From Clostridiaceae bacterium (lineage in GTDB: Bacteria; Bacillota; Clostridia; Clostridiales; Clostridiaceae): a stretch of 64,000 nt of DNA. The first letter of the stretch is position 1, and the number at the start of each line of letters is the position of its first letter. The notes under the pieces were generated by a model. It did not search any database. It was given only the letters and a program-made list of their open reading frames with translations, and was not told the origin of the DNA. This document shows, one piece after another, positions 8,979 through 16,535 of the stretch. Made by a program: the position numbers and the translations under genes. Location of the stretch: NCBI GenBank assembly GCA_902363375.1, contig CABIZX010000001.1, positions 744,001 to 808,000 on the forward strand, given 5' to 3'.

Positions 8979-9121
8979 TTTCTCACTCCTTTCATGTATT
9001 TAATTCTATCATCATATATAATATGTGTAAATATAAAGAATATCATAACAAATACACAAATCATCATTTGAGGAAAAAAATGAAAATAATATTTGAAAAA
9101 GTATTATTATAAACAATAAAG

Positions 9122-9163
9122 AAATATAATATTTTATTTATAAAAAAATAAAATATTATATTT
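9122..9163. repeat. 18-bp all-A/T inverted repeat in the divergent intergenic region
   Basis: Positions 9122-9139 and 9146-9163 are perfect reverse complements made only of A and T, with a 6-base spacer. A second inverted repeat (AGTAAC at 9166-9171, GTTACT at 9192-9197) and a direct repeat of AGTAGGTTATAT (9251-9262 and 9268-9279) follow. The 373-base stretch 8979-9351 has no gene and separates the LCP gene from the cpsC genes, so it must hold both promoters. No confident -35/-10 pair was assigned. Confidence 0.55.
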
Positions 9164-9351
9164 CCAGTAACATTGAAATAAATATAGAAAAGTTACTGAA
9201 AATGTGATATTATACAAATGAAGAAATTTCGTAAACAATCTAGGAAAAAAAGTAGGTTATATTATTAGTAGGTTATATAATAATATCTATAATGTAATAA
9301 TACAGTAAAGTGTTAAATGATATTAAAATTTATATAAGAAGGAGAAATATA

Positions 9352-10023
9352 TTGGAAGAAAATATTGTTAGTTTAGAAGAAATTTTTAAAGTTTTAAAAA
9401 ATAGATGGAAACTTATATTACTATTTGTTTTAAGCTCAGTATTAGTTGCATCAATAGTACTATTTTTCTTAATAGATCCACTATATGAGATAAATACTAA
9501 AGTATTTATAGGAAAAGGGGAGTATCAGCAAGAAGAATATAATGTTTCAGATATACAAATGTATCAAAAGCTATTAAAAACCTATGCTGAAATTATTAAA
9601 ACAGAAGACTTAATTACAAAATCAATAGAAAAAGATCACTTAAAAATAGAAACTAAAGAAGCTCTTAATAACTTAACCGTAGTATCTTTAGCTGATACAC
9701 AGATTTTAGAATTAAAATATAGAAGTAAATCTCCAGATGAAGCTATAAAGCTAATATCTAGCTTAAAAGATGAATTTATTAAATTATCATTAGAGTTAGT
9801 GCCAAATGGAAATATTCAAGTTATAGAGGAAGCAAGATTTCCAACAAACCCGATAAGTCCAAATAAAAAGATGGGATTTCTAATATCAATTGTATTAGGA
9901 CTAGTGTTAGGTTTTGGAACAACTTTCTTTGTAGAATTCATGGATAATACATATAAGAATAAAGAATCTTTAGAAAAGGAATTAGACATACCAGTTTTAG
10001 GTACTGTACCTAATCTAAAATAA
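9352..10023 (+). CDS. cpsC: CpsC/CapA-type polysaccharide co-polymerase, first copy
   Basis: TTG at 9352 is the likely start: GGAG at 9341-9344 is correctly spaced, and the resulting N-terminus (MEENIVSLEEIFKVLKNRW) aligns with that of the next gene. The 223-residue protein is a Wzz-type chain-length protein with two membrane segments (about 20-42 and 175-200) around an extracellular domain, including the conserved P-x2-P-x-SPNKK segment before the second helix. In Gram-positives CpsC activates the separate tyrosine kinase CpsD and sets chain length. Paralogue 10057-10731 follows directly, a tandem duplication. Confidence 0.88.
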   Translation: MEENIVSLEEIFKVLKNRWKLILLFVLSSVLVASIVLFFLIDPLYEINTKVFIGKGEYQQEEYNVSDIQMYQKLLKTYAEIIKTEDLITKSIEKDHLKIETKEALNNLTVVSLADTQILELKYRSKSPDEAIKLISSLKDEFIKLSLELVPNGNIQVIEEARFPTNPISPNKKMGFLISIVLGLVLGFGTTFFVEFMDNTYKNKESLEKELDIPVLGTVPNLK

Positions 10024-10056
10024 AGAGCAAAGGATAAGGTTGGAGGGGAAGATGTT

Positions 10057-10731
10057 TTGGAAGAAGAAGTAATTAGTTTTGGAGAAATTTTAGAAGTAAT
10101 AAAGAGACGATGGAAGATGATACTAATACTAACATTGATAGCAACGTTAGTATCAGGGTTAGTTAGCTTTTTTCTCATAAGTTCCAAATATGAAGCTAGT
10201 ACAAAATTATTTATAGGTAAAGAAGAAGGGGCAGATCAGGGATATAATCAAAATGATGTATCTATGTATCAAAAGTTGATGAAAACATATTCAGAGGCTA
10301 TAAAAACTAGAGATTTAGTTGGTAAGGCAATAAAAGCCACTAATAGTAACTTAACAGAAAATGAAATATTAGAAAGGTTGACTGTGACAACTGTAGCTGA
10401 TACACAAATACTTCAAATAAAAGTCAATAGTGAAGATCCTAAAGAAGCAGCAAATATAGTACAAGCAATAACAAAAGAGTTTATAAGTACTTCTAAGGTT
10501 TTAGTACCAAATGGAAATATAAGAATTATAGAAGCAGTGAAGGTTCCAGAAAATCCTGTGAGCCCTAATAAAAAGTTGAATATAGCTATAGCATTTTTAT
10601 TAGGATTGATGGTCAGTGTGGGATTAAGTTTCTTATTAGAGTTTTTAGATAATACATATAAGAATAAGGAACAGTTAGAGAAAGATTTAGAAATTCCGGT
10701 TATAGGAGCTATACCTAACATTGAACAGTAA
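10057..10731 (+). CDS. cpsC: CpsC/CapA-type polysaccharide co-polymerase, second copy
   Basis: TTG at 10057 follows GGAGGGG at 10042-10048. The 224-residue protein closely matches the preceding gene along its full length, with shared segments such as YQKLMKTYSEAIKT, TVVADTQILQIK, NPVSPNKKLNIAI and LEFLDNTYKNKEQLEKDLEIPV. It has the same two-membrane-segment topology. The two copies have clearly diverged, so the duplication is not recent, and they may set different chain lengths or form mixed complexes. It stands 53 bases before the kinase gene. Confidence 0.88.
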   Translation: MEEEVISFGEILEVIKRRWKMILILTLIATLVSGLVSFFLISSKYEASTKLFIGKEEGADQGYNQNDVSMYQKLMKTYSEAIKTRDLVGKAIKATNSNLTENEILERLTVTTVADTQILQIKVNSEDPKEAANIVQAITKEFISTSKVLVPNGNIRIIEAVKVPENPVSPNKKLNIAIAFLLGLMVSVGLSFLLEFLDNTYKNKEQLEKDLEIPVIGAIPNIEQ

Positions 10732-10784
10732 ATAAGGCATATAGATTTAATGAGATATTAAATTTTACTTAAGGAGAGAAATTA

Positions 10785-11438
10785 ATGTTTATAGTAGAAA
10801 AGGAGCCTAAATCTATAGCTGCGGAAAGCTATAGGACTTTAAGGACAAATTTACAATATTCATCCTTTGATGAAGAATATAAAGTAATAGTAGTAACTAG
10901 TTCAGAGCCGGGAGAAGGAAAGAGTACTACAGCGGGAAATTTAGCATTATCAATATCCCAAGGTGATAAAAAAGTAGTTTTAATTGATTGCGATTTAAGA
11001 AAGCCATCATTACATAAAAAATTTGGATTATCAAATACGGTAGGACTTTCTGATGTGATAGTTGGCAAGGAGAGTGTTTCTGTTGTGGGTCATCGATATA
11101 ATAACAATCTCACAGTACTGACTTCAGGAAAGATACCGCCTAATCCAGCTGAGATGCTTGGCTCAAAATCTATGAAGGCTTTAATTGAAGCTTTAAAAAA
11201 AGTTTTTGACTATGTAATATTAGATACTCCACCAGTGCAAGCTGTTGCTGATGCACAGATACTTTCAACTAGGGCAGATGGTACATTAATTGTGGTCCGA
11301 GCAGAAAAAACCAAAAAAGACTCTGTTCTTAATGCTGTTAATCTTCTAAAAAAGGTTAATGCAAATATTGTTGGTACAATATTAAATGGAATGGACACTA
11401 AGAAAAATGATTATTATTACTATTATGGTGATAAATAG
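10785..11438 (+). CDS. cpsD: CpsD/CapB-type bacterial tyrosine autokinase
   Basis: This 217-residue BY-kinase has a Walker A loop in SSEPGEGKSTT (about 39-49), Walker A' in VVLIDCDLRKP (about 64-74) and Walker B in VILDTPP (about 145). The C-terminus has five consecutive tyrosines (Y210-214), the autophosphorylation cluster typical of Gram-positive CpsD. It is cytoplasmic and is switched on by the membrane protein CpsC; cycles of phosphorylation control polymer length and export. It lies between cpsC and the phosphatase gene cpsB, the standard set. Confidence 0.93.
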   Translation: MFIVEKEPKSIAAESYRTLRTNLQYSSFDEEYKVIVVTSSEPGEGKSTTAGNLALSISQGDKKVVLIDCDLRKPSLHKKFGLSNTVGLSDVIVGKESVSVVGHRYNNNLTVLTSGKIPPNPAEMLGSKSMKALIEALKKVFDYVILDTPPVQAVADAQILSTRADGTLIVVRAEKTKKDSVLNAVNLLKKVNANIVGTILNGMDTKKNDYYYYYGDK

Positions 11439-11494
11439 TATGAAAAAATATATTAATTTAATAGGATTTAACTTGTTAGAGTGGAGGGATGCTT

Positions 11495-12265
11495 ATGATA
11501 GATTTTCATAGCCATGTTCTTCAAGGAATGGATGATGGATCTAGAGATGATGAGATGACTGTAAAAATGTTGAGATTAGCAGAGGAGTCTGGGACAAGAG
11601 GAATTGTTGCTACACCGCATTTTTTTAAGGGGAGATTTCAAGTTCCATATAATGAAGTAAAAATACAAGTAGATAGCTTAAAAAATCTAGCTAAGAAAAA
11701 TAAAATAGATATAGAAATATATTACGGCCAAGAGATCTATTATACCAATGGGATTCTCGATAGTTTTAGTTGTGGTGATATAGGAACAATAGAGAATAGT
11801 AGATATATGCTAATAGAATTACCTTTAAAAGAATTTGTGATAGATGAGGTGGTGAATGACATATATGAACTTCAATTGAAGGGAATTGTGCCAATTATTG
11901 CTCATCCGGAGAGGTATAAAACGTTTACGAACACTCCGACCTTAATAAATAAATTCATTGAAGAAGGATTTTTATTTCAGCTTAATACAGGAAGCGTAAC
12001 TGGAGAATTTGGCAGAGAAGTAAAAAAAACTGCTGAGTTATTTGTAAAGCATAAGATATATAGTGTTCTTGGATCAGATGCTCATAGGATAGAGAATAGA
12101 AATACAAATATGAGTAAAGGTATGCAGGTTATAGAAAAAATAGAGCCTGGATACACAAAGGAAATGAAGAGGCTTTCTGAGGAAATTTTAAAAGATAATG
12201 TTATTAAGTTTCAAGGAAATATAGTAAAAAAGAGAAATGGAATTATAGATTTATTTAAAAAATAA
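11495..12265 (+). CDS. cpsB: CpsB/CapC-type PHP-fold protein tyrosine phosphatase
   Basis: ATG at 11495 is chosen over ATG at 11489, which is only one base from the GGAGG site. The 256-residue protein begins MIDFHSHVLQGMDDGS with the first metal-binding histidines (H5, H7) and has further metal ligands in ATPHF, YGQEIYY, IIAHPERY and GSDAHR. These place it in the manganese-dependent PHP phosphatases that dephosphorylate the CpsD tyrosine tail. It is the last gene before the riboswitch region, so regulatory genes and assembly genes are separated by conditional terminators. Confidence 0.93.
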   Translation: MIDFHSHVLQGMDDGSRDDEMTVKMLRLAEESGTRGIVATPHFFKGRFQVPYNEVKIQVDSLKNLAKKNKIDIEIYYGQEIYYTNGILDSFSCGDIGTIENSRYMLIELPLKEFVIDEVVNDIYELQLKGIVPIIAHPERYKTFTNTPTLINKFIEEGFLFQLNTGSVTGEFGREVKKTAELFVKHKIYSVLGSDAHRIENRNTNMSKGMQVIEKIEPGYTKEMKRLSEEILKDNVIKFQGNIVKKRNGIIDLFKK

Positions 12266-12367
12266 AAAAACTATCTATTGGAGAGACCTAATATATTAAA
12301 AGTTTAGGAATTGGGGGAGCTTTAAATATATTTGGTAGGGGAAAATTAAATTCGACATAAATAACTT

Positions 12368-12448
12368 AGATGAAAAGGGAATTATGAAGTGTAGTCTGCA
12401 TTTGGGCACTTGGACTACATGGAGTTAGTAGTGCAACCCACCTTATCT
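12368..12448 (+). ncRNA. c-di-GMP-II riboswitch aptamer, first of two
   Basis: The segment TTGGGCACTTG at 12402-12412 and the core GAGTTAGTAGTGCAACC at 12422-12438 match the class II c-di-GMP aptamer core as I recall it from Clostridium acetobutylicum. Helix P2 is TGTAGTC (12390-12396) with GACTACA (12413-12419). The pseudoknot is GCACT with AGTGC. P1 can form between AGAT/AAGG on the left and CCTTATCT at 12441-12448. No gene lies in 12266-12875; the region contains both riboswitches. Confidence 0.92.
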
Positions 12449-12532
12449 CTTAGTAACTCAAGACAATTGTAGACTTGAAGGGGAAGTCTACAATATTATG
12501 AGTTACTTGAAGGTAATGGTGGGTTCTTTTTT
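12435..12532 (+). terminator. Expression-platform terminator of riboswitch 1
   Basis: AACCCACC at 12435-12442, which is the 3' edge of the aptamer, is complementary to GGTGGGTT at 12518-12525, which is followed by a run of T. Two nested hairpins between them (TAGTAACTCA with TGAGTTACT, and TTGTAGACTT with AAGTCTACAA) bring the arms together. When c-di-GMP holds the aptamer folded, AACCCACC is occupied and the terminator cannot form, so the logic should be ON with ligand. Confidence 0.82.
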
Positions 12533-12628
12533 GTCTAGGTATATAAATTAAGATTTGGAGGGCGGTCTTAATTTATATGCGACTAAACAGGGGGTATATA
12601 AATATAAAATTCGAGAAATAACGTAGGT

Positions 12629-12706
12629 AAAAAGGGGATAATAAAGTGTAGTCTGTATGCGATGCTTAGACTAAATGGGGTTAATAGTACAACTCACCTA
12701 TATCTC
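12629..12706 (+). ncRNA. c-di-GMP-II riboswitch aptamer, second and more divergent
   Basis: It is a diverged repeat of the first element. P2 is kept with compensating changes: TAGTCT (12649-12654) with AGACTA (12668-12673). The core reads GGGTTAATAGTACAACT instead of GAGTTAGTAGTGCAACC, and the pseudoknot keeps four pairs including one G-U wobble. P1 looks weaker than in copy one. It may bind with lower affinity, bind another dinucleotide, or be decaying. Confidence 0.75.
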
Positions 12707-12786
12707 GTTAATTCAAGGTATCTATAAGTTTTAATGAGAAATTTATAGATTGAAAGTTATAAAGATAAGGATGAGTTGTTTTTTAT
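12689..12786 (+). terminator. Expression-platform terminator of riboswitch 2
   Basis: ACAACTCA at 12689-12696 in the aptamer 3' edge is complementary to TGAGTTGT at 12772-12779, followed by six T. A nested hairpin ATCTATAA with TTATAGAT lies between. The architecture is the same as for riboswitch 1, so transcription must pass two conditional terminators in series before reaching the acetyltransferase gene at 12876. Confidence 0.78.
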
Positions 12787-12875
12787 CTAATTTTATAAGT
12801 TAGGATTTAAAATTCTTAATCTATATATAAATCAGGATAAGTGTTAATATATAAAATTTTGGGGGATTTGTAGAT

Positions 12876-13409
12876 ATGAGGACTTATAGTAAAAATGAGA
12901 GTTTGATAATTCTAGGAGCTGGAAGTCATGGGCATGTAGTTAAAGAAATTGCAGAATCCATGGGGATATTTAGAGAAATCAATTTCTTAGATGATAGATT
13001 AACTTATGATGGAGTGTTAGGAAGATGTGATGAGTTTAAAGACTTCACTGAAGATTATAACTATGCTATTCCTTCATTTGGAAACAATAAACTTCGTATG
13101 GAATGGATTGAAAAACTTGAAAAGAATTTATTTAAGATTCCAACTTTAATTCATTCTACAGCTTATGTTAGCCCATCAGCTATAGTTAAATCTGGTTCAG
13201 TAGTAGCAGCTAAAACAGTTATAAATACAAATAGTAGAGTAGAAGAAGGATGCATTATAAGTATCGGCTCAATCATTGATCATGATGCAGTTATTAATTG
13301 TGGATGTCATGTGGATTGTGGAGCTATTATTAAATCTTATGGTGTTACTGCACCTCTTTCAAAAATTAACAGTGGGGAAATTATAGAAAGCAAAGATTTA
13401 TCGAAATGA
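12876..13409 (+). CDS. NeuD/PglD-like sugar O/N-acetyltransferase
   Basis: This 177-residue protein has an N-terminal Rossmann-like segment (LIILGAGSHGHVVKEIAE) and a C-terminal left-handed beta-helix with hexapeptide repeats (HSTAYVSPSAIV through HDAVINCGCHVDCGAII). The catalytic histidine is probably the HD of IIDHDAVI. PglD relatives acetylate UDP-4-amino sugars and NeuD relatives acetylate sialic acids. It is slightly shorter than typical members (about 200 residues). With the DegT aminotransferase at 5201 and the PglC-like transferase that follows, a PglE-PglD-PglC-like route to an acetamido sugar is plausible. It is the first gene controlled by the riboswitches. Confidence 0.85.
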   Translation: MRTYSKNESLIILGAGSHGHVVKEIAESMGIFREINFLDDRLTYDGVLGRCDEFKDFTEDYNYAIPSFGNNKLRMEWIEKLEKNLFKIPTLIHSTAYVSPSAIVKSGSVVAAKTVINTNSRVEEGCIISIGSIIDHDAVINCGCHVDCGAIIKSYGVTAPLSKINSGEIIESKDLSK

Positions 13410-13452
13410 CGTAATGTGTATATAAACTATTTTAATTTTAGGGGGAGATTAT

Positions 13453-14085
13453 ATGTATATAAAAGTTAAAAGAGTATTTGATTTTATACTTGCGTTATTG
13501 GGGCTAATTATACTTTCACCCATATTCTTAATCATTATTTTAGCTATAAAAATTGATTCAAAGGGACCTGTATTCTTTAGACAAAAGAGAGTTGGAATTA
13601 ATAGAACTTATTTTAATATATTAAAGTTTAGAACTATGAAAATAGATACACCTAAGGACACAGCAACTCACTTACTTGAAAATCCAGAGCAGTATATAAC
13701 TAAGGTTGGAAAATTTTTAAGGAAGACTAGTTTAGATGAACTTCCACAAATACTTAATATACTGTCAGGTTCTATGGCAATTGTAGGACCAAGACCTGCT
13801 CTTTGGAACCAATATGATTTAATAGAAGAAAGAGATAAGTATGGAGCGAATAATATACTTCCAGGTCTAACAGGATGGGCACAAATCAATGGAAGAGATA
13901 CAGTGTCCATAGAAGATAAGGCAAGATACGATGGGTTTTATACTAAAAACCTAGGAATGAAGCTTGATATAAAATGCTTTTTGGGGACTATTGTTTCTGT
14001 ATTAAAGAGAGATGGAGTTCTAGAAGGTGGAGTTAAAGAAAGTAAAAAGCATGTAGAAGAAAATGGAGATTCAGTGTCGGTTTAG
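13453..14085 (+). CDS. Undecaprenyl-phosphate phosphosugar transferase (PglC/EpsL type)
   Basis: The 210-residue protein is a monotopic phosphoglycosyl transferase: a hydrophobic re-entrant helix at about 10-32, then KGPVFFRQKRVG, KFRTM, the catalytic DE of TSLDELPQ, and GPRPAL with LPGLTGWAQINGRD. It transfers a sugar phosphate from a UDP-sugar to undecaprenyl phosphate, the first committed step of repeat-unit assembly, at the inner face of the membrane. The small size without the extra membrane segments of WbaP matches PglC. Its position directly after the riboswitches would put the first assembly step under c-di-GMP control. Confidence 0.92.
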   Translation: MYIKVKRVFDFILALLGLIILSPIFLIIILAIKIDSKGPVFFRQKRVGINRTYFNILKFRTMKIDTPKDTATHLLENPEQYITKVGKFLRKTSLDELPQILNILSGSMAIVGPRPALWNQYDLIEERDKYGANNILPGLTGWAQINGRDTVSIEDKARYDGFYTKNLGMKLDIKCFLGTIVSVLKRDGVLEGGVKESKKHVEENGDSVSV

Positions 14086-14253
14086 AAGATGTATTCATAG
14101 AATAGATGCAACTGATTATATAAGTTAGTTTGTATCCTTGTAGTTATAAAAACGTGTAATGTACGTTTAGAAAATGTAAATATATTAAGTGTTTAGTTGG
14201 AAATAGTTAAATATTAGTTTTCCAATTAACAACATATACAAGGAGATATGATT

Positions 14254-14556
14254 ATGACTTATAAAGATATGATGATAAATCATAATCATAAAGGATTTAC
14301 ATTCATAGAGATTATTATAGTAATAGCAATTATTGATATATTAGCTGTAATAGTAGATCCGTATTATATGGAGTATGTTAAAAAAGAAGAAAAGATTTGT
14401 AAGTAGTTGGAAAGACTATATGAGATGTATTTATATGAAAAAATATAAGACATTGAGATATAGCATTTGAAAAGTCTTTACAAGACTGTGGTAACGATAT
14501 ATGCCATAAGCGTGGCAAGTAAATTATGTTTATGGAGAAATTAACTATTGATTTAT
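14254..14556 (+). pseudogene. Degraded type IV prepilin-like gene
   Basis: An ATG at 14254 follows AGGAGA. The first 50 codons encode a class III prepilin leader and hydrophobic helix (HKGFTFIEIIIVIAIIDILAVI, where Glu at +5 and Phe at +1 are typical). A stop at 14404 breaks the frame; LERLYEMYLYEKI continues in the same frame after it, then FEKSLQDCGNDICHKRGK appears in another frame from 14466. That Cys-containing tail resembles small clostridial pseudopilins. I read it as a pseudogene with at least two stops and a frameshift. The rest of the gene-free stretch 14086-14837 shows no further feature that I can support. Confidence 0.7.
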
Positions 14557-14837
14557 AACGGTTAAAGTTTAAAAGGATTGAATTATTAGGGCGAAGTGAG
14601 AATGGGGAAGGGATTAGAAATCTCCAAACCCAGTAATAGCAAGGGTTTTAGCGGTTGGATATGTATCTGAAATGTTTTAAGAAGGGTGTAGGGTATTACC
14701 ATTCATGCATTGGTAGGATGGGAAGGCTTGATAAATAAGGGGTTTGAGAGTTGATTGATAATTTGTAGTATGGATAAATATAAGATAGTGCTGTTTATGA
14801 GTAGTCAGTACATAATTGAGGAATAGGAGTTGAAGCT

Positions 14838-15596
14838 ATGAATAGCCAAGAGTTGGTATCAATCATAACACCAGCATATAATTCTGAAAAGTATATTTCA
14901 CAAACTATTGAAAGTGTACTAGCTCAAACATACACTAGTTGGGAAATGATAATAGTTAATGATAAATCTACAGATAACACAAAAGATATAATTGAGTCCT
15001 ATTTGCTTAAAGATTCAAGAATTAAACTAATTAATTTAGAAAATAATTCTGGTGTTGTAAAAGCAAGGAATGCTGCTTTAAATGCTGCAAAAGGAAAATA
15101 TATTGCGTTTTTAGATTCGGATGATTGTTGGAAAAAAGACAAGCTTACTAAGCAACTAGAATTTATGAAAGAGAAGGATTATGCATTTACATATACAAGT
15201 TATGAATACATGAATGAGATTGGTGAAAATATACTTAAGAAAGTTAAGATTCCATCTCAGCAAGATTATAAACAAGGATTAAAAAATACTGCTATAGGTT
15301 GTTTAACAGTTATTGTTGATAGACATAAGGTGGGAAATTTTGAAATGCCATATTTAAAACATGGTGAAGATCACTTTACTTGGTTAGAAATTATGAAGAA
15401 GGGTTACAATGCATATGGTTTAGATGAAAGCTTAGCTTTATATCGTATATCAAGTAATTCTTTGACATCAAATAAATTTAAAGTAATGAAATATCAATGG
15501 AATAATTATAGACACTATGAAAAAATACCATTAATTGAATGTTGTTACTATTATTTAGCTTATGTTTTAAATGCAATAAAAAAGCATTATTTCTAA
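14838..15596 (+). CDS. GT2 family glycosyltransferase
   Basis: This 252-residue protein has a GT-A fold of family 2: SIITPAYNSEKYISQTIESVLAQTY at the N-terminus, MIIVNDKSTDNT, the NSGVVKARNAALNAAKGKYIAFLDSDD segment with the DxD metal site, and HGEDHFTWL with the catalytic-base region. It should add one sugar to the lipid-linked repeat unit at the cytoplasmic face. It has the length of WcaA/LgtA-type single-domain transferases. The start ATG follows AGGAGTTG. Donor and linkage cannot be read from sequence. Confidence 0.88.
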   Translation: MNSQELVSIITPAYNSEKYISQTIESVLAQTYTSWEMIIVNDKSTDNTKDIIESYLLKDSRIKLINLENNSGVVKARNAALNAAKGKYIAFLDSDDCWKKDKLTKQLEFMKEKDYAFTYTSYEYMNEIGENILKKVKIPSQQDYKQGLKNTAIGCLTVIVDRHKVGNFEMPYLKHGEDHFTWLEIMKKGYNAYGLDESLALYRISSNSLTSNKFKVMKYQWNNYRHYEKIPLIECCYYYLAYVLNAIKKHYF

Positions 15597-15695
15597 TTTG
15601 AGTATATGGCAATACATGGAATATATAATTAAATATTAATAAAAATAAAAATATAAATTATGAGTGATAGCGAAGTTTGTTTAACGGAGGTAAAT

Positions 15696-16523
15696 ATGAA
15701 GAAAACATATAAAACAGTTAATGATAGTTTGGCTATCATTGTTCTCTCATTCGATGGCTATAAAGATGTTTGGCCATATTTTTTTGAAGCTTTCAATAAA
15801 TATTGGTCAGATTGTGAGTATCCCATATATTTGGTTAATAATGAAGCAAAAGTTGAGTATAAAAATATACATGTTATTCATACTGGAAAAGAAGTTAATT
15901 GGTGTGATAGAGCAAGAAAAGCAATACAGCAGATTGATAGTGAGTATATTCTATTACTACTTGAGGATTATCTTATAGGAACTGAAGTTGAGAATAAGAA
16001 TATAGAACAGGTTTTAAATTTTATAGATAATAATGATGTAAAATATTTTAGATTAACTAATATACCTCATTTACGTAGTAAGATGAAAAACAATAATAAT
16101 ATATATCCTATTTTCAAGAATGAAGAGTATGGTATTAACTTGCAGGCTTCGATATGGAAAAAACAATATCTTTTGACCTCACTAAATAATGTTGATGGTT
16201 CAGCATGGGAGTTCGAAATTGATTTTCTTAAAAGAGCTGTGAATGAAAAAGATGAACCGTTTTGTGATTGTTTTGTGAGCACTGCAAATGTTATGGACAT
16301 ACACAATGGGATTTTAAAGGGTAAATGGTTTCCCAATACTATAAGATATTTTAGAAAAAGAGGGATAAATATAGATTATATAAATAGGGGTAAACTTTCT
16401 TTTAGAGAAGTTATAGTGTACAATACTAGATTTCAGTTAAGAGAAAGAATGCCATATGGATTAAGAAAAAAAATAAAAAAAGTTCTTATTAAATTTGGAC
16501 TGAAATTTGTTTCAGATAATTAA
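15696..16523 (+). CDS. Probable glycosyltransferase of unassigned family
   Basis: ATG at 15696 is preferred because GGAGG at 15686-15690 sits 5 bases upstream; an earlier in-frame ATG at 15660 has no ribosome site. The 275-residue product starts with LAIIVLSFDGYKDVWPYFF, a beta-strand/loop typical of GT-A nucleotide-binding folds, and has ILLLLEDYLIG near residue 86, which could be the acidic metal motif. The C-terminal 60 residues are basic and may bind the membrane. No family-specific signature was recognised. Its place between two glycosyltransferase genes is the main support for the call. Confidence 0.6.
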   Translation: MKKTYKTVNDSLAIIVLSFDGYKDVWPYFFEAFNKYWSDCEYPIYLVNNEAKVEYKNIHVIHTGKEVNWCDRARKAIQQIDSEYILLLLEDYLIGTEVENKNIEQVLNFIDNNDVKYFRLTNIPHLRSKMKNNNNIYPIFKNEEYGINLQASIWKKQYLLTSLNNVDGSAWEFEIDFLKRAVNEKDEPFCDCFVSTANVMDIHNGILKGKWFPNTIRYFRKRGINIDYINRGKLSFREVIVYNTRFQLRERMPYGLRKKIKKVLIKFGLKFVSDN

Positions 16524-16535
16524 GGGAGATTAGAA

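Noticed and set aside
14557-14837. Possible third riboswitch or structured RNA before the GT2 gene
   Set aside because: Several short G-rich and complementary segments occur, but none matched a known aptamer core and no terminator stem with a T run was found.
15721-15978. 85-residue open frame inside the glycosyltransferase-like gene
   Set aside because: It is a shadow in another frame of the 275-residue gene, which has a ribosome site and good coding pattern.
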